Shown in pieces: positions 54,656 to 64,000 of a stretch of 64,000 nt of DNA. The translations under genes and the position numbers were made by a program. The first letter of the stretch is position 1, and each line of letters opens with the position of its first letter. The notes below the pieces were generated by a model. That model searched no databases, had not been told where the DNA came from, and was given only the letters and a program-made list of their open reading frames with translations. This DNA comes from Bicyclus anynana (lineage: Eukaryota > Arthropoda > Insecta > Lepidoptera > Nymphalidae): positions 9,691,107 to 9,755,106 of the forward strand of contig NC_069087.1 of the NCBI RefSeq assembly GCF_947172395.1, given 5' to 3'.

Positions 54656-55559
54656 GTACAATAAGATAGAACTGAAAGTTATTTAACATGTTATGTAATT
54701 TAATGGTTATTAAATAAATATACTTTTAAACCAAAAAGATATTATTGATATGATTAATGATAAATTGGATGTTCATTTAATTCCCAGATTACACCAATCA
54801 ATCTTTGTTGTAAAATACGCGTCCTCCTTACCACGTGACACTGGCGGAGTTAGTACAGCTGCGAGAAGTAAAAGCGAAATTGGGTTTTACGTCTGCTTCT
54901 ACAAAATCTATCATTACAAATTATTATTTTCCAAACCAGTTTCTGACCTCGTTTACATAGTTTTTGTATAGACGTATATTATAAAATAAAACCGTAAAAA
55001 ATATGTTTGACAAACAAAGGCTTGTTTTATTTAAGGGTGCAATTTTATTCTTGCGCAATTCTCTTCTTAACTTTAACGAGTCACAGGCATTCTAAAAAAA
55101 CATTATACATGAAAAAGTTCACAAAACCTAAAATTTTCTATAAATATTTTGTTTAATAACAAAACGTACAGCTATATAAAGCTTGGTTCATACAGCAAAT
55201 TCGTATTATTTAACAAAACATCAATGTGAATGTACTCGTATATGAACTAAGCTTAATCGCTGTTCGTTTTTTCCCATCACCAATTACCAGTTCCAAAGGT
55301 TCATTCAAACGCATTATGCAGCGCTGGCAGCACAATCCGATTGTCCATACCTACTACTTACTGATTGCATACTCATTGGCGCTGGTAACAGTTTTCTGGA
55401 AATGTTTTACATTGAAATATCTTCGACAAATTGCGCTTATTATATTGAGTAGGCAGTTGCTATAACAATCATATAAAAATGTTTCAGCTATGAAATGATA
55501 TCAATCAACATTATCGGATTTCAATAATCCTACGCAAGATGCGAAAGTTTGTTTGGATT
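54656..55559. other. Noncoding stretch, nothing recognised
   Basis: AT-rich. Open frames at 54750-54971 and 55226-55465 have no recognisable domain. Confidence 0.45.
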
Positions 55560-55700
55560 TACAGGTCCTGGGTCTGATCCCCGGCTGGGCCATTTGATGT
55601 TTTCTTAATTGGTAAAGGTCTGACTGGTGGGTCTTCGGCCGTGGCTAGTTACCACCGCGGGCAAAGACGTACCGCAAAGCGATTACTTTTAAAGAATAAA
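55560..55700 (+). mobile_element. SINE family C, plus orientation, partial
   Basis: It begins near the B-box region (caggtcctgggtctgatccc) and continues ggtcttcggccgtggctagt and accgcgggcaaagacgtacc, the plus-strand form of the family at 48185 and 51640. The 5' tRNA-like head is missing. Confidence 0.65.
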
Positions 55701-56520
55701 AAATCGGTTTTTATTTAGGTAATAATATTTATGTTGTTTTTAAAATTAACTTTTGCCTTGACATTGTTCGAGTACAACTTTTTAGTTAGTATGTAAAAGT
55801 AGATACAAAAATAGTTAAATATGCAAAGGTTTTTGGATATAATATGTTATTCTTGGAAAGATTATAGTACATTTACTGGAAATAACGGGGAGGACAAAAG
55901 TAGCTTTAAATTTAGTTTGACTTTCAATGTAGATGAAAATTTATAAAAATAAAGTATTCACAAGCTTCAATTTCATTTCAAAATATAATATTCTCGTTAA
56001 CGTGTCAAATAATAATTATTTATTGTATAAAAATCAAAGTCTTTACTTCATAATATATAGCTCATAAATCGACCGATCATTAAAATCAAATTTAACGTTT
56101 ATTAAACATTAGATGCTAACCACAAAGTTATTTAAAATAGGCTCTTCAAATAATGAGAACTATTATATAACAATATAGATATTTTTATCTTTAATATTTT
56201 TTTTAGGTTATCCATTTTCAAATTGGTTTTTTGATATCTAATATATATTTACATAATAAACCTACCTAGGTAACTACTATAGTAATATTTATTATATAAA
56301 ATTAATATATAAATAAATAAAATATGTAATGATGTAATGGAGCTACTTTATGACAACCGTTTCCCGTATTCCATACATTAGATTTCAACGCGCTCGCGAC
56401 ATTGACACATTTCATTTCATCGACCATGTTATGATTTAACTGTTTTTATTAGTTTTCTTTTTCAAATCTATTAAATAAATATATTTCTAATGATTTTAAA
56501 CTTATTTCGTGGTTGTTCAT
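55701..56520. other. Noncoding stretch, nothing recognised
   Basis: Very AT-rich; no open frame of interest. Confidence 0.5.
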
Positions 56521-57314
56521 TATGAATGTTATTCAAACGGGTACATACCACGATAAAACGACGAGATTTTTATTGTCGATATTTCGACCCAGTTGCATGG
56601 ATCGTGGTCACGACGGGACTGAAGTTGCGAGATGAGAAGTGAAGTCAGCTGTTAGGGGGAAAATCGATCTACCCTCTTTCTTGTTCTTTTTCTTTTTTCA
56701 ACGACCTCGCGTTTTTGGCTGTTAAGGCAAACCACACTCGCTTTTGTTATTATGCGTATCGCGGCGCCCTCTTGGTTTGCACAATTCTACCACCGGGTTC
56801 CACTCGCTGGCTAGTTTGAAACCATCTTCCCGATTGAAATTTTTGTATTTTCGAATTTCAATGGCTTCTCGAACTACTCGGGGTATATAGTGGCGGTCCG
56901 TGGAAATAATGCGTGGATTATGGATCTCAATCCAATGTTTAGTTCCCGGTTGTAGAATGTGATCAGCTATCGCAGACTTTTGCGGGTCGTTGTTTTTTAT
57001 CGCTCGTATATGTTCTGTTACACGGGTTGCTATGGGCCTCTTCGTTTGTCCAATATAAGAGCTACCACAGCTGCAGTCGATTTTATACACACCCGGACAC
57101 TGGTATGGCAAACGATCCTTTGGAGAACGCATCATGTGGGCGATCTTTTGTAAAGGAGTAAACACAGTCTTGATGTTGTATTTTTTCCTTAGGAACGATC
57201 CAATTTTATCAGTTACCCCTTTAACAAAAGGTAAGTAGGCCATTCTTCTTTCGACTTCCAAATGTCGTTCTCTCCGTTTTATCGTGGTATGTACCCGTTT
57301 AAATAACATTCATA
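56521..57314 (-). mobile_element. 5'-truncated Penelope-like retroelement with inverted terminal repeats
   Basis: Minus-strand element with the C-terminal GIY-YIG endonuclease region of a Penelope-like element and a 3' noncoding part containing tcgaaatatcgacaataaaa. Its two outer 40-bp segments, 56521-56560 and 57275-57314, are reverse complements with one mismatch. The reverse transcriptase domain is absent. Confidence 0.75.
56722..57309 (-). pseudogene. Penelope-like element C-terminal fragment with GIY-YIG endonuclease domain
   Basis: 195 codons. GVYKIDC at residues 73-79 and SSYIGQT at 83-89 give the GIY-YIG core. R96 in TRVTEH and E148 in RVVREAIE are placed like the conserved catalytic residues. 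C71, C79, C81 and H117 fit the Cys/His cluster typical of Penelope endonucleases. The upstream reverse transcriptase is missing, so this is the 3' end of a 5'-truncated copy. The apparent ATG lies inside the terminal inverted repeat and need not be a real start. The frame is intact from residue 1 to the stop. Confidence 0.8.
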
Positions 57315-59487
57315 AATATATTTCTAATTCTGTTTAAGTTTTTTCATACTTAAATCAAATATGAAAACTCTTATGAAAGAGGAAACAAAAAAATATATTG
57401 TCTGCAACGATACAGAAGACCTAATCATAATTCTCTTTTGATATTCAGGTGATTTTTGTCAGATCAAGCATTACTAAAAATCCCTTTAAATGTTTTTTAG
57501 TTAAGTTAAGTTAGTAATTTTATTGAAATGAAACGTAGAAAACACACCTACCTAATTCAAAAAGCCCAATTTTACGTGGATGAAGTACTACTAGCAGTCG
57601 CTAGTACAAAAAGTAATATCCGTAAGATATATGTGCATTATCGTCTTTACCGATTGACGTCAATCGGTTTTAAGAATTGTTAGAATTTATGTTTTTATAA
57701 TATGAGAACATTGATTAGTCATAGTTTTATGCATAACAGATATTAGTTAAGTCTCCTAGAAGAAGAAGTATGAAAAATTTCAAGCCGAAATAAGGTAAGG
57801 TAAGGTTTAATCCAATACGTAATTCGAAACACAAAAGAACTCTTTTATTAGTCGAGCCTCCACTCATTCAATAATAGGAGTGGGAATACCGCTCACCAAA
57901 GACTCTTGTGTACACCTGTACAGTTGTATGATAGATGATTATTTATATAATATTTGTATTATAGTGTTACGACTTCCATCGTCACATACGATTTCAAACC
58001 GGTATATTTTGATCGCTAAATAATGGCACTGAACCCGATAAATGCCCGTGGACCGGTCTTTCCAGGATGTTACATGTCTTAGTGCGACAAGATGGTGGAA
58101 AATATATTGGTATCCCGTTATAGTCATGAGAAAATATATTTTATCTTATTACTATTATTAGATTTGTCACATTAAGTGGTGCATAACTGTGTAAAATTTT
58201 ATACTATAAATTATAGTACCCAATCAAACCGTAGTAAAGTAACCGTAGAGTTCAATAAAAACGCAAACATGTAATGAACTGCTTCAAAGAATTAGGATTA
58301 TAAAATAAAAATCCCCTACAACTTTAACGTTAACGTTAAGGAAAATGTTTGGACCAACTTTCACTTAACTGCTGGATCTAGGGTCGAATACAGAAGGCAA
58401 TGATTCTTGAGACGAGACGGCGCGTATTATTTGGAGGTTCCTCACTCTGGAGCCCTGAACACCGGGAACTTGGGCACTCAAATGTCCCGCAGTGGGATAA
58501 AAAAAGGTCAAATAAATAAATGAGAAAAAAAAAATAGGTAACGAGAGATCCTGCTATGTTTTTTAATAATTACAAAGTTAAATAATGACATAATATTAAT
58601 GGTATTTGATCACGAGCAGCGAACTAAAGCTGCATGTTTATTCAAAACTTAAATCTTTCTTACGACAGTTGGGGCTTATTTAGCCAGCATACCATAATGT
58701 TCGTAATACTCTAACCGACAGTAATTTCTTAGTCATATGTTCCTTCTTCAAGACAGGATAAGAAAATGCATTTTCTGACTAGATATTCACATTAGCAGCA
58801 TTAGAAAATTAGTTGCATCTTCAGACTTCAGAGAAGAGGCCTCATCGCTGTCCGATAGTAAAAAGATAACAACTGTATAAAATAACATTTTAAATAGACG
58901 TCTAGATCGAATCTTTACGATAGTGGTGGATCACATTTTGTACTTAAAGTGTTTGAACAACGACGACTTGTTCCGCGGCGGCGTGCGGCGGTGCGGCGCT
59001 TACGTAGCGGTGACCAGATAACGGTTCCGAGGTACCGACACTCTGAGGGCTTGCTCCCACTAGGTACGAGTATACTTTAGAACAAAATGTAAGCACACAA
59101 TAATATACTACGGTGATCATTTTAACCCGACGAGACAGTTGGTCAGACTAGGAAGGTAGATAAGTTCGGTGATGGATGCTTATGGTTGATGGATGATTTA
59201 GCGAAGACTTTAAGTTTGAAGATTCTTGTTTGTTTCTTAGTAACTCTTTCGATACCATTTTGTTATGAATACTAATATACGAATATTGTATTCAAATTCA
59301 TATTCAACTCTCATAGATACGTACCAACAAGACAAGCTACTCGTATTATACACATTCACGGCCTTATAAGCAGCTACTAAACATCAGTGAATATCAGTAA
59401 ATTTTCGTACATACTCCTACAATGCATATTATGCATATAATGTAGGTATATTTTGTAAATATGTATATTATACTACAAATACAATTC
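57315..59487. other. Noncoding stretch, repeat fragments
   Basis: AT-rich. A short fragment at about 58470-58510 (aatgtcccgcagtgggataa) resembles a dispersed repeat. A CpG-rich patch lies at 58965-59050 and contains a minus-strand TAC|gtaagc donor-like site. No supported coding sequence. Confidence 0.4.
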
Positions 59488-59680
59488 CGAGCTTCAATAG
59501 CTCAACGGTAAGAGCGGTCGGACTCATCACTGAGGGGTGGTGATTTGATGCCCGCCGCGATGGTCTATTGTCGTAACCACTCTAATACTGTTTTTCCCGA
59601 CTAGTTGGAGGGGAATGGGAGTATTGATCATACTTAAAAGATATGTCAAATATTCTTTAAAAAAATCCATCCTGCTTTCA
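59488..59680 (+). mobile_element. SINE with Met-tRNA-like head, copy 2
   Basis: tagctcaacggtaagagcgg A box, then ggactcatcac around the CAT triplet, as in 37620-37785; the B box is mutated (gatttgatgcc). The tail shares ggggaatgggagtattgatc and gtcaaatattctttaaa with copy 1. Confidence 0.7.
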
Positions 59681-61483
59681 AAATGTAAATTTGAAATATT
59701 GTGATAAAATGTGTCTAGAAGTCTAAAAGAAATGGTTTCTGGGCTGAAGTTTGTTCACAGAATCTTTGATAAATAAATACATCGATGTTTTGTACTAGAC
59801 ACGTGTATAGAAGTGTTCGTTGAGTCTATAACTTTGTATTGCTGAGGGCTTAGTGTAGGAACGGATGAAGTCGTCATTATCATGACCCGCGCCAGTGTCA
59901 CGGTCGGCTTGCCATCGTAATCACGTCCCGCCATCGCGCAAGGTTGAAGACTCATATATAAGTTTTCACGTAACAGTAACGATAAACTTGTAATATAACA
60001 CAAATCATGGTCACGTTCTTTACGTGTAACTTTCATAGCCACACATCGTGATAATTTTTTCCTGTAATAGGTACCTATTCTGTTCTGTGAGACTAAAATA
60101 TGATAAAAAACTTTATTTTAACACAGCCAACCACTTATAAGACTGTTTTATTAGACCACTAAACCGGATATTCTAACGTGGATTGGATTCCTAATTAGTC
60201 CAATTTAGAATATTTTTGATTTATTTTTCACACGTCTGCTAGCAAAAATACGGGGATATAAAATCTTACACGTGGGTAAGAGGTATATTGGAAGGTTACA
60301 GGTAACAATTATCTAAACCTAACCTAGTTTTTTTATACATATTTTCTGCAGAATATCATAAGAAGTCATGTTCAAAGTCGCAGAGACTTAATACTTTACG
60401 GCAACAATTCGCTAGAGATACTTAATCAGACAGATTTTAAATAAGATTTTTCGAAGAGTTGCCATGAAGCTAAACTAAGCTAAGCTATAAGAAATATTAT
60501 CCTCATCACCATGGGGACATGATATCTTATATAATGTCGAGGAAAATATAAATTTGTAACGCTTTATAGGTATTTGGATGTTTGAACTGGTCCCCTGAAA
60601 CTTGATACCTCCGAAAGACACGGACTAAGCATGGGCTGACACTATTTCAGCTTTTATAAAATGAGGAAGGTGTGACTGTGACAGGCTCTTGTTCTAGGAT
60701 TCCATCTCTTGGGTACTGTTAATTTACAGACCTTAGTATTAATGATCACGACCGATGACTTAAATGCACATCTGTGAAATACGTTTGCGACTTCGAAAGA
60801 AACAAATTTCAGATAATTTACAGATCTTTATATTAATGATCACGACCGTTGGTATAAATGGCTTTTCGAGGCAAAGCCTGACTAAAGGAAATGGCTTAAT
60901 TAAGATCAAATGGGCTATCGAACCGATACCAACTCGGATCAACGTTGTTTATCAAATAAAGTTTATTTATTTATATTATCAAGTACCGAGTTAAACTAAG
61001 AGTACAACTATAAATCACCAGCTTTTTATTGACTTCTTACAGTAATAAGTGGATTTTCTTCGTTAGGTATGTATGTTTTTTATTATTAATTATTAGCATA
61101 TTTTAATGGTAGAATACAGGGCCTGGCCTTCCTCTTTATAGGAGTAAACCCGCCATACTGCTTCAATACGTGATCACATAGGGTGATACAGTAGTTAAGG
61201 ATAATGACCGGCACCGACGCCGACGGTTTAATATCCGAGGCATGTTACACCACCAACTTCCCCACTCCTAGCTAGTAATTTTAATGAAAATTTATTAAAA
61301 CTAAGAAAAGCACACATATAGCAGCATATCACAGCTTAACCTAGGACTCGAATCTAGGTCGTCGTGATAAGAAGCTACAGAGGCTAATGGGCACTGGGCC
61401 ATCAAGGCAATTTGCATTAGTACTGGTAGAACAACAAAAATCGTCATGAAGGTAACTTATATACGTATTGCTCTAAACCTACA
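59681..61483. other. Noncoding stretch with a local direct repeat
   Basis: AT-rich, no supported gene. A 34-bp segment at 60721-60754 recurs at 60815-60848 with three mismatches. A GC-richer piece lies at 61200-61250. Confidence 0.45.
60721..60848 (+). repeat. 34-bp direct repeat, 94-bp period
   Basis: 60721-60754 and 60815-60848 match at 31 of 34 positions; the shared core is attaatgatcacgaccg. Confidence 0.8.
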
Positions 61484-61666
61484 GTGTGCCTAGTGGGAGT
61501 TTTCAATATTTTCATACTGTTACTATCATGTTGACGTTTACGCAAATTTATATGGAATTGAAACAGTTGTGCAGTAGTGCCACTAGATGACGCTGTTTCA
61601 ATTGCTTAGAAATTCGCGTTTACGTTACGTGACAGTAACAGTATCAAACTGCCACTAGGCCCTCTG
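61484..61666. mobile_element. MITE with long imperfect terminal inverted repeats
   Basis: The left side reads gcctagtggga..atactgttacta..acgtttacgcaaattt..gaattgaaacag. The reverse complement of the right side reads gcctagtggcagttt..atactgttactgtc..aacgtaaacgcgaattt..caattgaaacag. The arms run almost to the middle, so it is essentially one imperfect palindrome of about 183 bp with no coding capacity. Confidence 0.75.
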
Positions 61667-63715
61667 ACTAATAAATCAATATCGCAAGACGTTTTCCGAG
61701 TTTAACACAAAAGAAAATGAAGGAAACAAGTTCAGTTTTGATTTATTGAATCACGCAAACACATTCAATCGTTGATAATTTTCTCTTTTCTGTTCAACGA
61801 CCTATATATGTACTCGTAGGTTCGTAGATATACAGCGACAGTGACTGGGAATATGACGTCACTTTAATACAAATCTGAATCTTACGAGAGAATCTTAGAC
61901 TCTTTTTAGATGTTAAACAGTCTATCTAAGGTAATCACGGTTTTCTACAACACAATATACAATGAAGGATCGATATTTGTTTGACTTATTTATCAAAAGC
62001 AGATCTACAATTATAGGGTAACAGTTAAAAGAACTATTGAGCTTACTGTTGATTATACTAAGTATTTATAACAGTAAAGTAGAAACCAGTCTACGTCTCT
62101 ATGAAACAAATATAAATACCTAAATACGCTAAAATTAGTAAAAATATATTTTTTAAGATCATAACGCTGATAGTCTTTATAGACTCCTGTCATGACTTTT
62201 TAATGTTGAACTTAAATTAATATTTTACCCTAATATACTGTGACAAATGATCAAATCACGTTCTCGTTTATATAGCAAAGGTAATATTATAACAAAAAAC
62301 ATAGGTGTTAAATCAGTAAAAAGTGTCATTAAGTTTGGCTGGCTCTTAACGCAGAACAAATGTCGTTACGAATCAAGTTTTGCGAATAAGCTCCCATATA
62401 AGTAGCGAGGATATTTCTCGAAGATTTGGCACAGTGGTCGTGGGTGTGATTTCACCAGGCGAGTTGCGGCTTTCTCTGTTACAACATGAGTGCAACTCGC
62501 CGACTGCGGTACTGTACGTGCTGCAATGTAAAGCCACGTCGATTTTTTCAATCATCCAAATTTCAAGGCAGACCTGTTTACTCAGAACGCCTTTATATAA
62601 CATAGCCGGAATACATAAATGTTGTGTTATTCACCGTTCGCTTTAAAAATGGCAGATTAAGTGAATCATTAATAAAATCTGTGGAGGTGTAGTATAAAAT
62701 AGGAAACTGGTATATTGCTTTTGACTTAAAGCAATTTTTATTTTAACTATGAATAGGAGATGGAAACAACCATATTTGATGACACCTACATATTTACATT
62801 AATCATTCGTAAATCATTTCGTAATTTAAGACGATAGCCGTTTATTATTAACAATAAAGTTAATTATTTTTTTCAAAGTACAATTAAAAATGAGACATCT
62901 TTAAATGTATTTTTTTTTTTAATTTTTATGTTATAGGTTAAAAAAATAATGGCTAGGTTGTCATAAAAAAATTTGATTAAATACTTGCATTTTTAATACA
63001 AATAAATATTAAATTATTTAATTGTAAAATATAAAATTATATACTACTCGTGGTAACAAGCAGAATATTTTTATTATTCAAACTTGTAATTTCATTTATC
63101 TTTATTTTCATATCATTATTCATAATATATTCTTAGACGACAAAAACCCAAGTAAAAAATTTAAGGTCAACCTCAAAGCATAAGCATACAAAAAGAATTT
63201 ATAGTTTAAATGAAGATTATGCCGTATAAAAACTTAAACCTGCTATAAAACCTGCATAAAGTGCTCATACTTAAACAATCATGTTATTAAACCAGAATTT
63301 TTAGTATGTAACCTAAACTTGTGATGATCGCTTTAACATATCATATAAATCCGAAAGCTCTATAAGTAATCTTCAAAGCACGGATCCTTGTAAATAACAA
63401 ATGTAACAATAACAAATTTCCAACTCCAAGCTATGCTTCTAGCTATCTTCATTATTTTGTACGTTGTCCATCTATCAGTAGTGAAGACTTAAATTTTCTC
63501 GTAGGGAACTCGTTCATGTGTTTTTTAGTATGAATGTGTTTTTGGCTGAGTATATTTATGTAAGTCCTTAAAACTCGTGGATTTTTATAATCCCGTAACC
63601 CGATCGGAATCGGGTTGTTAGGAACCATCGCCCCTGTTATCTATTTATCTTTTCTAGATACGCAAATATAGAAAAATCAGATTGAAAATTAGATAAACTG
63701 AAGTGAGCGCAAGCT
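61667..63715. other. Noncoding stretch, nothing recognised
   Basis: Very AT-rich from 62640 to 63300. A 10-bp inverted repeat (ggcgagttgc / gcaactcgcc) lies at 62459-62500 in a short GC-richer piece. No supported gene. Confidence 0.45.
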
Positions 63716-63724
63716 TGAATTATT

Positions 63725-64000
63725 TTAGTGTCACCGCACACGGGCAACACGCGACAGCCACAAACGCCGCTTCAAGAAGCAAGAAGGGGCCACAAAAGTA
63801 GCTGAAGTGCGCGACAGCCGCTTTCGGCTGGTGGTTGACACTTGTGGTCGGTGGCTGCTACTTTTTAACCCATACATGCAGTTTCATAATCGCGCGAGTG
63901 GCGTGTTGCGGCGTTTTGTGTCGGCGTTTAGTGGTCGGTGCGTTCCACAAAAAGCGAGCAGCGACGATTGTAGCGTGTGGCGGTCACCGGCGTCAACCGT
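63725..64000. repeat. GC-rich segment with imperfect inverted symmetry, cut by window edge
   Basis: An abrupt change from AT-rich to GC-rich sequence. The centre near 63820 has gccgctttcggc, with flanks sharing ctacttttt-like arms in opposite orientation. The left edge (cgcacacgggcaacacgcg) and the segments at 63895-63960 are CpG-rich. Could be a palindromic MITE or a CpG-rich regulatory region; the right side is missing. Confidence 0.3.

Overview
The window is animal nuclear DNA, most likely from a moth or butterfly. It is AT-rich, its introns have GT-AG ends, and it carries dispersed repeats typical of Lepidoptera: several tRNA-headed SINE families, Helitron-like ends of the form ...CTAG followed by T, a Penelope retroelement remnant and small inverted-repeat elements. 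No species is named because nothing in the sequence fixes one.

All convincing protein-coding sequence belongs to one giant gene on the minus strand, which I identify as dumpy (dpy), encoding the very large EGF/DPY-module protein of the apical extracellular matrix. I can chain 43 coding exons from the start codon at 40455 to the left edge, where the gene continues out of the window. The visible coding sequence is about 23.4 kb, about 7,800 codons, and the frame stays open across all 42 junctions. Protein order: a short hydrophobic N-terminus (40399-40455); an LDLa-like segment (38307-38508); EGF and calcium-binding EGF repeats (35764 down to 30348); a long run of EGF and Cys-rich half-modules (30088 down to 16558); one 5.4-kb exon coding a Cys-free Ser/Thr/Asn-rich mucin-like stretch (9929-15307); then EGF-DPY-EGF modules (9695 down to 1), which near the left edge become an array of nearly equal single-cassette exons of 309-315 nt. 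Almost every intron is phase 1, so exons can be gained, lost or skipped without breaking the frame. The C-terminal ZP domain and membrane anchor expected for the family are not in the window.

From 40461 to 64000 I see no host coding exon. A splice acceptor sits five bases before the ATG, so a noncoding first exon must lie further right, and much of this 23.5 kb is probably intron 1 and upstream regulatory DNA. It holds repeats: SINEs at 40889, 45016, 48185, 51640, 54475, 55560 and 59488; a Penelope GIY-YIG fragment at 56521-57314 bounded by 40-bp inverted repeats; an inverted-repeat MITE at 61484-61666; and several perfect hairpins. A CpG-rich patch at about 53040-53545 is the best, still weak, candidate for a promoter or first exon.

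Other elements sit inside dumpy introns: a tandem pair of Tc1/mariner-like deletion derivatives (35894-37149) next to a 91-bp tandem duplication, Helitron-like units ending at 5971 and 34201, a SINE at 23722-23970, and hairpins at 34405 and 18217. I found no CRISPR array, rRNA or functional tRNA gene.
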